Source: Gnetum montanum (taxonomy: Eukaryota; Streptophyta; Gnetopsida; Gnetales; Gnetaceae). From it: a stretch of DNA of 62,620 nucleotides. The notes below the pieces were generated by a model. It ran no database searches. It saw only the letters and a list, made by a program, of their open reading frames with translations, and was not told where the DNA came from. Each line of letters starts with the position of its first letter. Within the stretch, counting starts at the first letter, position 1. The position numbers were made by a program, and so were the translations under genes. The DNA is taken from positions 82,203 to 144,822 of the forward strand of contig MNCI01024313.1 of NCBI GenBank assembly GCA_015680685.1. The letters run 5' to 3'. Below are positions 1 through 10,440 of this stretch, piece after piece.

Positions 1-900
1 TAGGCATCATCAAAATCATGATGATGATGAGCCTTAGTTAGAAATTTGAAGCATGTTTAACATTATAGAGTTAATTAGAATTCCAATTATCATGTGAAAG
101 ATAGTAGAATCAAGAGTTTGATATGAACAATATTCCCAGATTTGAGGGGGGATATAACTCATATTCATATATCCATCTTCAAGGCTTTCGTGATGCCTAT
201 GTCTTGCAAAACATAGAAAATAATTGGTAGATGGATATAGGCTTGAGCTATTCATAAAAGAAGTGAAAAGTTGGTACTACTCCTTGAAGCCAGAATCAAT
301 TTGTAGATGGAGTAAAATGCTTGAGCTATTCAATAACAACTATCAAACATACTCTAGAGTGTCTAATTTGAGAAAGAAAATCCAAGGATGGTGACAAGGA
401 ATACATGAACCCTTAGACGTAGCCATGGATAGGTATTATTCCATTTTGCATAGATTTCTTGGCCATGGTAATTCTTAGTGGGAGTAGCTTCACCATATTA
501 TAGATGGACTTTGATAAAAAAGAAGAAGGTGACTTGAGAAAATGCAATAGGGAGATTGTCAAAATTAAGAGTTCATTAGATTAAAAGGCTAATTAAGTAG
601 GTTGCAAAAGAATAAGGTGACTTCAGAAAATGCAATAGTGTTGAGGAGTATAGCCAAGACCCTTCCATCAGAAAAAGGAATGTCTCATTCTATGATAGTG
701 AGGGGGAGAAACTACTTGATGAAGTGGTGTAGTAAAAAGTCTTGCCAATTCAAAAATTTGTATTTGAAATTTTGGCTAAGGTTGATAAAATGTGGAAATA
801 TTTGGATGAGAAATTTTAAACTTCTTTGAAAATTATAGAAGAATCAAAAGAGCAAGGTAAACTACTTTGAAAATTTTAAACCAAATGTCTTCCAAGATTT
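1..900 (+). pseudogene. gag relic of G1
   Basis: This is the C-terminal part of a gypsy Gag capsid region, recognised by comparison with the gag of G2 (minus strand, near 8200-7650) and G5 (near 48100-48700). Around 321-385 it reads LFNNNYQTYSRVSNLRKK, followed near 440-515 by a stretch like RYYSILHRFLGHGN and HHIIDGL, matching the other copies. Several in-frame stops and frameshifts break it. It would have formed the particle shell of the element. No CCHC zinc knuckle is visible. Confidence 0.75.
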
Positions 901-959
901 GAATAGTCATGTTTATCCACACTGTATTTGATTGGATCAAGGTTGGTAACCTTCCCAAG

Positions 960-1380
960 AAAAGAGCTAATCCTAGAATTCCTCTCATCTACTTGTCTAT
1001 TACTAGAAATGAGCCATGCAAAACTCTTCTCAATTTAAGTTATGATGTTAATATGATTTTTCATGAAATGTATAATGCCTAGAACTTTTCTCCTCTTAAA
1101 AAGAGTAACATTTTTTTAGAATTGATAGATCAGTCCATCATTATTCACTTGGGATTAGTGAAAACATCGTGACCACTATCAATGGATTGTCATATCCTAC
1201 TGATTTCCTAGTGATCAAAGTTTACAATTGCAAGAGGGACATCCTAATAATTATGGAAAGGGCTTGGTTAAACATTGTTGATGCATGAATAGGCATTAGA
1301 GATCTTTCCCTAGAAATTTCCAAGGAAAATGCATTCAAAATGATTGAGAAGAAGAGAGTTCTGTGCATTGCATAGAGTGA
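960..1380 (+). pseudogene. aspartic protease relic of G1
   Basis: This is a retropepsin-like region. It contains PLKKSNIFLELIDQSIIIH near 1092-1147, homologous to the better preserved protease of G2 at 6812-6531, then a remnant of the conserved GRxWL segment near 1257-1275. The frame is broken, and the active-site loop is not clearly readable. A linker follows (1380-1700) that is conserved between copies and ends in a stretch like INWEELK. Confidence 0.65.
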
Positions 1381-1904
1381 TACTAGGTGCAACTATGTGC
1401 AAAAAATCTATTCTATCAAAAGCACATCAATCAAAACATGCAAATGGTATGTAGATGAATCTAAAATCCAAAAGAGGCTATACATAATAGCCACAAAATA
1501 GGAGAACACCCACTGGCTAACAGCTAATCCTGAAAGTGACACACTTTGCATGGAACCTACTGAGAGCCTAACTTGTGTCTATGTTGAAGCAATGGATGAA
1601 CTAGAAAAAGTTCATCACCAACTTTTCAATGATGAACTAGATGATATCAATTGGGAAGAGTTAAAAATCCCTGAACGTTTTAACATGGGCCCTTAGATTT
1701 GAAAACTCTACCTACCAACATGGAATATGCATTTTTGAAAAATGGCAAGTTGGTGATAATCAATACCAACCTTACTCAATAAATGGATAATAGTATTTTC
1801 TTGGTTATATATTGAACTCATAGGGATTGGTTCTCAGATAGGCTAGCATTGCATCTATACTGATACAACCATAAATCCAAAGAGGTAGCCATAGTGATAT
1901 CTAA

Positions 1905-2345
1905 ACCCCATATTGAAGTAGATCATCAAAGAGGAAATTGAGCAACTCCTTAAGATAAGGTTCATCTATCCAACTATGGATAGCAAGTGCATTAGTCCAC
2001 TTGTAATCATGCCAAAAAAGGTGGCAAGTGATAGGTGTATATTGATTTTATGTTGTTGAACACGGTAATGTTCAAAGACTATTTTCCATTTCAATTTGTA
2101 GACTAGGTGTTGGATAGTATTTTTGGGCATTTCTATTATAGCTTTTTCGATGGTTATAGTGGCTATAACCAAATTTAGATCGTGCCCAAGGATTAGGCCA
2201 AAATAACATTCACAATTTTTTGGGGAACTTTTGCATATTGTAAGATGCCCTTTGGTTTATGCAATGCCACTACAACTTTTCAATGCTTTTTCCTAAGCAT
2301 TTTTTAGTAGCAAATTAGTAGTAGAGTGGAAATCTCCATGGATGA
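1905..2345 (+). pseudogene. reverse transcriptase relic of G1, first half
   Basis: This is the fingers and start of the palm of gypsy RT. Readable pieces are IKEEIEQLLKIRFIYP, then PLVIMPKK (about 1999-2022), then in a shifted frame pieces equivalent to YSFFDGYSGYNQI (about 2130-2175, palm motif A). MPFGLCNATTTFQ follows (about 2245-2285). It ends VEISMDD at the insertion site, which is the start of the catalytic DD motif, and continues FSTYGATFEQALDHF at 13845. Frameshifts and stops make it non-functional. Confidence 0.85.
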
Positions 2346-2918
2346 TGTAACATCCCATCCTCGAATGTCATGGAAAATGTCAAATATATAATATATTAGA
2401 CATTATGCATACAAAGAAAATATACCAATGTGAAATATAAGTGATATTTAGCATTATGTATAAAGGAAATAATAAGAAAAATGTAGAAAAGAAAATAAAA
2501 GAATGCTTTATTAATATGGAAGAGTGTATCCAGATTGTTCTCTGAGAGTTTTTCTTGAGATTTTCTACCTTTAGGATTTATCCTGTAGAGGTAATCTGGC
2601 ACTGCCACCATGGTTAGGCCTATAACTTGGCCAGAAGGGTGGGCTAGTTCCCTTCCTATCTCGCTTCACCTGGCTCCCGTTACTCACCTCTCCAGACTCT
2701 GCAACTCCATGCTAGCATGACCTTTGACCCTGGGTATAAATGCCTTAGGTCAAACCTTGAAAGGCTACCTCAAGAGACACGTCCGTTATTACAACATGCC
2801 CTTTTAGGTCTTAATCAAAACTTCCCATTTGAGTCTTGATAAGATAACAATAATACTTGTTATGAAGAGACACCATCTTCATTAGGCAACCACATCATTT
2901 GGGAATGGGGATGTGGTT
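2346..2918 (-). repeat. 3' LTR of E2
   Basis: This is a direct repeat of 13289-13839. It begins TGTAACATCCCATCC on the plus strand. Its inner end (GGGATGTGGTT) has lost the terminal CA seen in the right copy. Long stretches such as 2370-2410 match 13318-13358 closely, with scattered transitions and small indels. On the minus (sense) strand this is the 3' LTR. The purine-rich primer that should precede it near 2919-2945 is too decayed to define. Confidence 0.92.
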
Positions 2919-3090
2919 GTCCAAGTGAAGGTATGGCAAATTCTTTATTCCCAACTTACATTTCCTTAGATATTTTATCAATCTAATTGAAATAAAAATT
3001 AGACAATGAAGAAAATAATAAGATCATCAAATAAAAGTAAGAGTGAGATACTTCTTGATCTTGATCAACCATATGAACTGATGGGAGTAA
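2919..3090 (-). other. E2 interior between pseudogene stop and 3' LTR
   Basis: This AT-rich stretch lies downstream (minus strand) of the pseudogene stop codon. No coding signal and no poly(A) tract is visible. That argues against a separate LINE-type processed pseudogene inserted into E2. Confidence 0.5.
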
Positions 3091-3438
3091 CTATAATTCT
3101 ACCATAAGTGGTATATGATCGGATGGTCTTGTTCATGATGGCAAGGCTTGATCTTGATTCTTCTCAACTTCTTCTTTAGAAATCAACTCTAGTAACTTGG
3201 TAACTTTAAAGAATTGGGTATCATACCAAATATAATCCAATGTCTCAATGAAGAATTTTTTTGACCCATCTTCATTAATTATTGCAAACTAATTTGTAAA
3301 CTGTGATTCTTGATGAGTGCTATCTATCAACATCATCTATTCCTGAATTCTGGAATCTAAATTATCTACTAAAGATTCAAAGTAAATAGAATATGCACTG
3401 GCTAATGGAATTTCATGCTGAATTGATGGAAACATCTT
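3091..3438 (-). pseudogene. CCR4/CNOT6-type deadenylase pseudogene, C-terminal part
   Basis: This is the C-terminal part of an endonuclease/exonuclease/phosphatase (EEP) domain, continuing directly from 10441 once G2 and one ATCTT are removed. Readable pieces, in order on the minus strand, are IPLASAYS (substrate-side loop typical of CCR4), FTN, then FFIETLDYIWYD with the conserved DYI. LLELISKEEVEKNQDQALPS follows, and after a +1/-1 shift TRPSDHIPLMVEL and stop TAG at 3091-3093. SDH (3115-3123) contains the family's catalytic His. Stops are present at EFQ-like and TN sites. The gene family removes mRNA poly(A) tails in the CCR4-NOT complex; this copy cannot be functional. Confidence 0.85.
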
Positions 3439-4255
3439 TGATGAGTGGCAAGGTACCCCTACACTCAACCATACGAATACAAGCGTCTCACGCGTGATCT
3501 GGTTGAACTCCAAGGACTAAGTGCTTACATGCCCTAATTGAACACTTAAGGTTAATCAATCATTGTCTTCCTAGACTTACTTGTATTGTCATAGTTGTAT
3601 GGTTAAGTAAGTTTGAGGTTTATGATTTTTATGTTTTTTATCTTTTTAATGCCTTATGCTAAGAGGGAAGGGTGAAGAGACTAAGTGACTAACCATTCAC
3701 TAACTAAGTTCTAATCATCCTAGCATTAGTATCCATTCCCACTTACCACACATACCCTAAACCAGTGCAACGCTACTGGGATTACCAAACACTACTCACT
3801 ACTGGATTACCAAGTGTTACACACATGCTCAAAGCAGTTGTTCTGAATGCACTTAACTAGGGGAGTTAAGGGTTGAGAGAGATTAATTATCTAGGAAAGA
3901 AATTAAACATTTAATAGTAATTAAATATTATTTTTCTTAGTCTCCATGCTACAAGGTTTATCAAAAAGTTCATCTTTATTGTTGTACACAAATTTCTACT
4001 CAAGTACAATTTGTTCGAATAAAGATCCATTTACTTTGAGACTCCTACTGTGGACACATGGAAATTATTCTAACTCTGGAATGGTAAAACTGCTATAGTT
4101 TGGCTAAGGGTCTAGATCTAGATGAGGAGACAAGGGAAAGCCACCTCTTGTTTATAGAACTAGCGATAGGCTATGATATCGCATATGCGATATCACACGG
4201 CTGATGTGATATCGCGAATGCAATATCACAGCCCATGCAATATTGCAGCTCATCA
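3439..4255 (-). repeat. 3' LTR of G2
   Basis: This is a direct repeat of 9649-10435, by eye about nine bases in ten identical. On the sense (minus) strand it begins TGATGAGCTGCAATATTGC, then a cluster of near-palindromes around GCGATATCGC (4170-4250). A TATAAACA box follows (plus-strand 4149-4156), then R-U5. It ends in ACTCATCA. Confidence 0.95.
4149..4255 (-). promoter_or_regulatory. U3 promoter of G2 3' LTR: GATATC palindromes and TATA box
   Basis: A run of imperfect self-complementary units of the type TGCGATATCGC lies immediately inside the LTR end, followed (minus strand) by TATAAACA. The same arrangement occurs in 10375-10435, 27885-27962, 29610-29706 and, decayed, 62235-62300. The conserved position beside the TATA box suggests enhancer or factor-binding sites; this is inferred. 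Confidence 0.55.
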
Positions 4256-4272
4256 TACCCTCATGACTGAAT
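4256..4272 (-). other. Polypurine tract of G2
   Basis: On the minus strand it reads CAGTCATGAGGGTA directly before the TGATGAG of the 3' LTR. The same position carries ATGGGGGTA before G1's LTR (20971-20979) and GTGGGGGTA before G5's LTR (59909-59917). It is the plus-strand DNA primer site. Confidence 0.8.
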
Positions 4273-6188
4273 GAAAACTTATCCTTGAGTTCCTTACAAA
4301 ATATTGGGAAGGTATGGGATTATTGACTTGAATGATACTAATGGTGAATGTGGTGACATGTGAACAGATCATCATTACAATACATGGCAAACTTTAGTTT
4401 TCATGACAACAAGAGTGAACACTAAACACATTTGACATCTAGTCTTATTTGGTAGCTAAGAGAGAAGAGAGAGAGAAAATAAAAAAATAATTCTACTTCC
4501 GCTAATGCCAAGATTGCACCTTTCATTATTCAGCCATAAGTGCATCATTAATCTCGTTCCTTGCATAACTGCTTCAACACCAGTCCATTCCAAGTATTCC
4601 CTCTAGATCCAATCCGTTGTTGTATGATTGTCATCTATACACACAACACAGTCTAATATTAGCAAGGGTAAATGAATCATAATGTAGTTAATACCTTTCC
4701 TCCATGCAAAGTCCATTGACTAAGTTATGATATGGTTGATGCAGATTCTGGAGATATAATAATGGTGACTACCCAAGGTGTAGGGGTTAGGAGAAAATCA
4801 AAAAAATTAGACCAAGATCCCCATGACTAATCATGAATCTCTGATAGTGAGACAATGGAAAAAGATAAAGAATAAGAAAGATGGAGAAAAAGAGACAGCT
4901 GTAACACCAATGAAATGGATGTCAGGGATGGTAATGAACAAAATAAATGTTGATTGCAAAAATGTTTTAAGGGAAATAATTTAACGGATGCACCAAATAG
5001 GAATGCTAGTGGGTCCTCCCCAAAGCAAGCTCATATCCTTAATGCCCTAACAATCCCACATTCAAAGAGTCTGTAGGCTCTAGAGATGTCATTTGGAAGC
5101 AAGAGTTAAATTCTTAACCACAAGAGTTTACCAAAAAGAACACAATGTATCAACCAAAATACGAACTACTGATACAACTAGAAATGAGGTGAAAGATGGA
5201 GAAAGAATGATGGAAAGAAGAGAATGGAATGGAATCTCAAGAACAAGGTGATGTATAGCCCCTTGTGTATTAATGGTTAATGTGACTTAGTAGATCTCAT
5301 TCCAAATCCAGCCTCAAACAAACCACATTTAGTGACTTCACATTAATACATTCGTCCCATCCATCTACTTGAAGTAACAAGAATGCTTCCACCAAAGAGT
5401 CACCAGCATTGTGACGAAACGAATGAGGAGAAAGTAGAAAGTGAGAAAGGACCTTAGTTAGAGGGAACATGTTTATTTTAGTTTGATAATAAGTTCTTAT
5501 AGCCCAAACGATTATTTTTTCTAAGGGATGTGCTTTGAATTCTCACTGTTTTTTTTTATGTTCTTGCATCAGAACCACATCATTCAAAGACTTATTATTT
5601 TTATTTTCTCAGCTTCTCGATAATATGCTAACATCAAAACAGTAAGAAAAATCAAGAAGAAAACATCCAAGAACCCAAGAGAATGGCCAACACAAGTGCA
5701 TCAAATCCCCTTGAAGTCACACCCTTTTTAATCCTTGAGTCCTTCCTTAGTTTGAGAAATGCCTAGTTCCTGATTCATTAATAGTTCTTATTATTGAGAA
5801 AGAAACTGTACAGTTCCAAGCCAAGAGAGACCATAAAAATTCATGGATGCATGGATGACGTGGGCTCATTTCTTGTTATATCAAAAGAACCATACCAAAG
5901 TATCAACATCATAACTTAAAGATAAAAACCAAACATTAGCAACCAATAGAATACAGTTCATACCATCATCAGGAGCACTTATATGGTGACAAACTTAACA
6001 AAATGGATAACACACACACACACAAATAAAATAAAAAGTATGAATGATGTTGTAAAACAAAAAGAATAAAATTTAAAGAAAATTGTAAAACAAAAATGTG
6101 TAAAAGAAAAACTTAAAACAGAACTGAGGGTCATGATTGATTAGCATAGTTGGCCATCTCCCCCATGACTAAGTTGGAAGGGAGAGAT
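4273..6188 (-). other. Non-coding 3' region of G2
   Basis: This has no convincing coding signal. It matches, on the minus strand, the sequences after integrase in G1 (16020-17500), G3 (22400-23640) and G5 (54710-56200). Landmarks are a T-rich stretch, TTGTTTTACAACATC near 6045, and CCAAAGCAAGC near 5020. A short (CA)n lies at 6010-6024. The post-pol reading frame of G1 and G5 is not recognisable here. Confidence 0.6.
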
Positions 6189-6530
6189 TCAAAAGAATGA
6201 GCACTTTTTTGAATTTTTTAGAAGTTTCAAACTTCTCCCAATTGATGTTTTTAGGTTAAGGGTTGGAAGTTGGCAATGCTCTTGCTCCAGTGTATCTATG
6301 CTTTCAATGTGAGCGTAAGTTGTTTCTCCAATTAGTTCTATGCATGTTGGTGAGTTGCTCTCCTTATTAGCTATCAACCATTGGGTGTTCTCTTGTTTTG
6401 TGGTTGCTACATATAGGCACTTTTGTATGTTAACTTCCTGAGCACACCGGTTGCATGCAAGAAATGCTAAACATTCCTATACATCATCACTCTCTATATC
6501 ACTATATGTGATGCATGGAATTTTCTTCTT
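6189..6530 (-). pseudogene. Post-protease linker of G2 with pol-deletion junction
   Basis: The minus-strand reading frame includes WLIANKESNSPTCIELIG, equivalent to the linker after protease in G1 (about 1515-1680). It then reaches INWEKF-like sequence and passes directly into CSFF*, which is the ending seen after integrase in G1 (about 16005) and G5 (54690-54708, CSIF*). The junction at about 6190-6240 therefore removes the whole RT-RH-INT block while keeping an open frame to the normal stop. Confidence 0.75.
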
Positions 6531-6840
6531 CTAGATCTTTCCATAAGTGTTTTTCTTAGATATTTCTAGGGAAAGATCATGGATTCCTAGGCATGAATTT
6601 ATGTTACTTAGCCATGTCCTTCCCATTATTATTGAGAAGTCCCCTTTGTCATTGTTTACTTGGATCACTAGGAAATCAACTGGGTATGACCAACGACACA
6701 TAGTGGTAATGATGTTCTCCACCAATCCCAAAGGAATGGTGATGGACTGGTCAGCCAACTCTAAGTGAATATTGCTCTTCTTTAGTTGAGATAGGTTCCA
6801 GGATTTATACATTTCTTGTAATATAAAGTTGAATCTAGAA
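6531..6840 (-). pseudogene. Aspartic protease of G2
   Basis: This is the best preserved protease in the window. Minus-strand reading gives SNIHLELADQSITIPLGL, then VENIITT, then YPVDFLVIQVNN, then FSIIMGRTWLSNINSCLGI. The last parts fit the RVP_2-type retropepsin pattern found in plant gypsy elements, with a beta hairpin and the ILGRPWL-like flap-side motif. The upstream catalytic D-T/S-G is not clearly readable, so activity is doubtful. It would have cleaved the Gag-Pol polyprotein. Confidence 0.8.
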
Positions 6841-7639
6841 CCTAAGTCAAGAAGAGCCTTACCTGATTCATTCCTAGCAACTTGGAGGTAGATTAAGGGA
6901 CTTCAAGGATTAGAGAATTTCTTAGGATGGTGGTTCTCCTTGATCCAATCAGTAATGGTATGTGTTAACATAACCGTGTGTGATGAGCTCTATTTTTTAT
7001 TTGAAGGGAGCTTCAAAGCCTTATTTGATGAAGAGGCATTTAGAGCCTCAACCACTTGTGGTTGTGAGAGCCTATTTGGACTATTAGTTCTAAAGAAAAG
7101 TATTCTCTTTGTACAGTTGTCAGAACTAGCAGTGGGTTGGAGATTTATGGCTCTTGTAGCATTACATTGTTATAGTTGAGTGGGGAGTTCCCCTTGCATC
7201 GTAGGAACGGGTGGTAGTAGAGCTATCGGTGTAAGAGTCATGGCTAGGTTCAGAGGATGGTATGGATGTGGTGTGTCTTTGCTAGGAGAAGGAGTCCTAT
7301 AGTACTCCTGAGCTTGGTACTGCTGTTGTGGGATCGTGTAATTGACAGAGTCACTTAGAGAGATTGGTTGTTGCATGTAGTAGCCATATGGATCCGATTG
7401 CTGGTAAGGGTATTGTTGCTTAGGCGGTGGAATCCCCCATGAGTGTGGGTATTGCCACTACTGGTGTTGCTTAATAGGTTGTGGTGGAGTTCCACTTGGA
7501 TAATACATTAAGGGTTGGTTGAACTACCTTCGGTTACCTTGGGGATAAGGTAACCTTTGAGGTGTTTACCATTTGTTAAGTCATGGGTTAAGTGCATACA
7601 CCCCTGACTTTGTAGGTGTGAGATTACTAGACAACATCC

Positions 7640-9532
7640 CTTAGGATGGTCATACTAGCATATCTCACATGCACCATCATTATCTGTATCAGAATCCACA
7701 ACCTCTCTGATGATAGTCATTTTACCCTTACCTTTATTACATGCATGGTCCAAATCCCTCTTCTTCTTTTTATCATAGTTACTACTTCGCTCCTTAGACT
7801 CCTCTATGATTTTTAAAATGGTTTCAAATCTACTATCTAAGGAGTCCCACATCTTATCTACCTTAGTTGACACTTCTGTTATTAATTTTTGAAGCAGTAA
7901 GGTTTTTTTGTTCACTAACTTTTCAAGTGGTGACTCGTCTTCCTCCTCACAGAATCTCACTCCCCTTTTTCAGAGGGAATGATCACGATTGTACTCTTCT
8001 ATACTTTCTCTCTTACTTAGCTCTCCTTCTTCCTTAGCTAATTTCTCCAAAAATCTATGAATCTCATGGGACCTAAGCTCTAATAATCGCCCTTGGGCAT
8101 ATTTTCCAAGGGTTCTCTTGGTTTCATGTCTTAGTCCATCTACGAGATGGCATAGTTGATCTTGTTGTGAGTAATCATGGCCCAAGCAACGATGTAGCAA
8201 TGCATAATATCAGCCCATGGTAGCATCCAAGGGTTCATGATTGCCCTACTTCCATCCTTGGATCTGCTTTCACAAGTTGAACACTTGAGAGTACATTTGA
8301 TATTTATTGTTAAACAATTCTAGCATTGTACTCCACCTTCGAATGGATTCCAGTTCTAAGGACCAGTACCAGCTTTTCGCTTGTTTTATGAGTGTCCTTC
8401 GGAACAACTTTAATTTTTGCCACTTTTTCTCAATGTTTTGCAAGGCATAGGCATCATGAAATGCATGTAAGTGGCTCTAAGGATCAGCATTATATCCCCC
8501 CTCAAATTGTGGGATATTATTCATGTCTAGTCTCTTGATCCTACTATCTTTTTGGTGCCTTGTCGGTATTCTAATGGCCTTCGTGATGTCTAATATGCTT
8601 TAGGTTACAAGTAGGGGTTCCTCATGGTCATTTCATTTGTAGCATCTGTGATGTCTACGTGGTTCCCTACTTTTCCTTCTTTCATGCCATCATTCTCTAG
8701 AGTGTCCTCGTCCTTGCTCTTGACTCTCTCATTGAGGTCTCTCATTTTGCTTACCCTTATCCTCACATTTATGTTCCTTATGACTACATCCTGATGTCGA
8801 AGGAGAGGGTGAATGTGATGATGAAGGTGAAGAAGAAGAAGAACCATCACCATGATGATGTTTCCTACCTTCTCTTCGGTGATTTCAACCCCAATCATGA
8901 TGATAATCAGACTACCCACCCTCATTATGTGTTTTTGTTCCCTCATTGAACACTTGGTGTCCATGGTGATCAGAACAAGGGTTGTGAATCATGGAGTGAA
9001 GGTTCTGATACACCACCTCCTCACTATCTTTAGGAGGGAGAACATCATTTTGTGGAGAACCTATGGGAATAGGTTCATCACCCTCAATTTCTCTTAAGAT
9101 GGGTGGAGCGTTACAAGGTCCTTTTCCCTTCAACGATGTATCGTAACTCTTCTACCACAAGTCCCATTGACGTTGTGCTTCTGTGGGATGGTAGTCCCTT
9201 ATGTCATAATCACATGCAACTTACTCTGCGTATAACTGTGACATGCCTATTCGTGAAAGGGCACGAAGGAGCATGTTACGGGTAGCTCTATTTGGGGGTA
9301 ACACTATATTACCCTCCAAGTCTCTCCAACATATTTTTTTTTCTTGATGAAGAATAAAGGTAAAGTTAGGTATATACTCATGAATATATACCACACAGAA
9401 TTGTTGAGGAACTAGTGGATTTTGGTTATGTGTGTTATGTCATCGACTGTCTCTAGTGTTGTTCCTAGGAAGTGAAGTGCTTTTGTGTAAAGTAGAAGAC
9501 ATCTTAGTTTTGTTCGGTGTGTTGTTTACCAT
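7640..9532 (-). pseudogene. gag of G2
   Basis: The start is chosen at the ATG at 9532 (reading MVNNTPNKTKMSSTLHKSTS), about 100 bases inside the PBS. The frame is interrupted by stops and shifts: pieces at 9133-8912, 8964-8605, 8200-7970 and 7960-7655. The 8200-7970 piece (HRCLGHDYSQQDQLCHLVDG, then ETKRTLGKYAQGRLLELRSH) is the capsid C-terminal part shared with G1 and G5. The piece after it, KKTLLLQKLITEVSTKVDKM, is a charged helical segment. The 8964-8605 stretch is basic and low complexity. No zinc knuckle was found. Confidence 0.8.
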
Positions 9533-9629
9533 TATCTAATTTTTCTTTTTGATCAATCCTAAGGGTTCGTTTTAGCTCCCAACAATGTAAATTATTTTCT
9601 ATGTTCTATGTAGCACACAAACAACTAAG

Positions 9630-9647
9630 TCCCTAGCAATGGTGCCA
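9630..9647 (-). other. Primer binding site of G2 (tRNA-Asp type)
   Basis: The minus strand reads TGGCACCATTGCTAGGGA, one base inside the 5' LTR. It is the Athila-type PBS TGGCGCCGTTGCCGGGGA with four differences, at least three of them transitions expected from methylated-cytosine decay. Confidence 0.85.
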
Positions 9648-9648
9648 A

Positions 9649-10435
9649 TGATGAGTGGTGAGGTATCCCTACACTCAAGCATACGAATATGAGCATCTCA
9701 TGCGCGATCTGGTCGAACTCCAAGAACTAAGTGCTTACATGCCCTAATAGAACACTTAAGGTTAATCAATTGTTGTCTCCCCAAACTTACTTGTATTGTC
9801 ACAGTTGTATGGTTAAGTAAGTATGAGGTGTATGATTTTTATCTCTTTTATCTTTTTAACGCCTTATGCTAAGAGGGAAGGGTGAAGAGACTAAGTGACT
9901 AACCATTCGCTAAGTAAGTTCTAATCATCCTAACACTAGTATCCGTTCCCACTTGCTGCACACACCCTGAACCAATGCAATGCTACTAGGATTACCAAAC
10001 GATATTCGTTACTGGGTTACCAAGCATTACATACATGCTCGAAGCAGTCATACTGAATGCACTTAACTAGGGGAGTTAAGGGTTGAGAGAGATTAATTAT
10101 CTAAGAAAGCAATTAAAAATTTAATAGTAATTAAATCCTATTGAGCTTAGTCCACGTGCTGCAAGGTTTATCAGAAACTTCATCTTTATTACCATACACA
10201 AATGTGTGCTCATGTACAATTTGCTTGAATAAAGATTCGTTCACTTTGAGACTCCTACTATGGACACATGGAAATTATTCTAACTTTGGAATGGTAAAAC
10301 TACTATAGTTTGGCTAAGGGTCTAGATCTAGATGAGGAGACAAGGAAAAGCCACCTCTTATTTATAGAATTAGCGATGAGCTGCGATATCGCGTACACGA
10401 TATCATAGGGGCCGACGCGATATCGCGGCTCATCA
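9649..10435 (-). repeat. 5' LTR of G2
   Basis: This is a direct repeat of 3439-4255. Its sense start (10435 leftwards) is TGATGAGCCGCGATATCGCG, one of the least decayed U3 ends in the window. It ends at 9649 next to the PBS. The right flank is ATCTT (10436-10440), identical to the left flank of the element. Confidence 0.95.
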
Positions 10436-10440
10436 ATCTT

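Larger units (their letters stand above)
1..2345 (+). mobile_element. Ty3/gypsy element G1 (Athila/Tat-like), left part
   Basis: This is the left visible part of a plus-strand gypsy element whose 5' LTR lies before the window. It runs gag, protease, then the first half of reverse transcriptase, all decayed. It stops in mid-RT at GATGA (2341-2345), where element E2 is inserted, and resumes at 13840 with the same GATGA. Reading across the join restores the RT phase. The order gag-PR-RT-RH-INT with no chromodomain after INT, and close resemblance to G2 and G5, place it in the Athila/Tat side of Ty3/gypsy. The total visible element is 1-2345 plus 13840-21854. Confidence 0.9.
3439..10435 (-). mobile_element. 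Gypsy derivative G2: gag and protease, pol deleted
   Basis: This is a complete-ended minus-strand element. Its two LTRs (3439-4255, 9649-10435) have perfect TGATGAG...CTCATCA termini and are flanked by the 5-base duplication ATCTT (3434-3438 and 10436-10440). A PBS lies next to the right LTR and a PPT next to the left one. The interior holds gag and protease and then jumps at about 6190-6240 from the post-protease linker straight to the sequence that in G1 and G5 follows integrase. RT, RNase H and integrase are missing. The post-pol frame is not recognisable either. Moving would have needed pol supplied in trans. Confidence 0.93.

Noticed and set aside
4165-4255. GATATC repeats as a CRISPR array or phage-type operator
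   Set aside because: Short imperfect palindromes at an LTR end, repeated at the same place in other LTRs, in a plant genome; no regular spacers.
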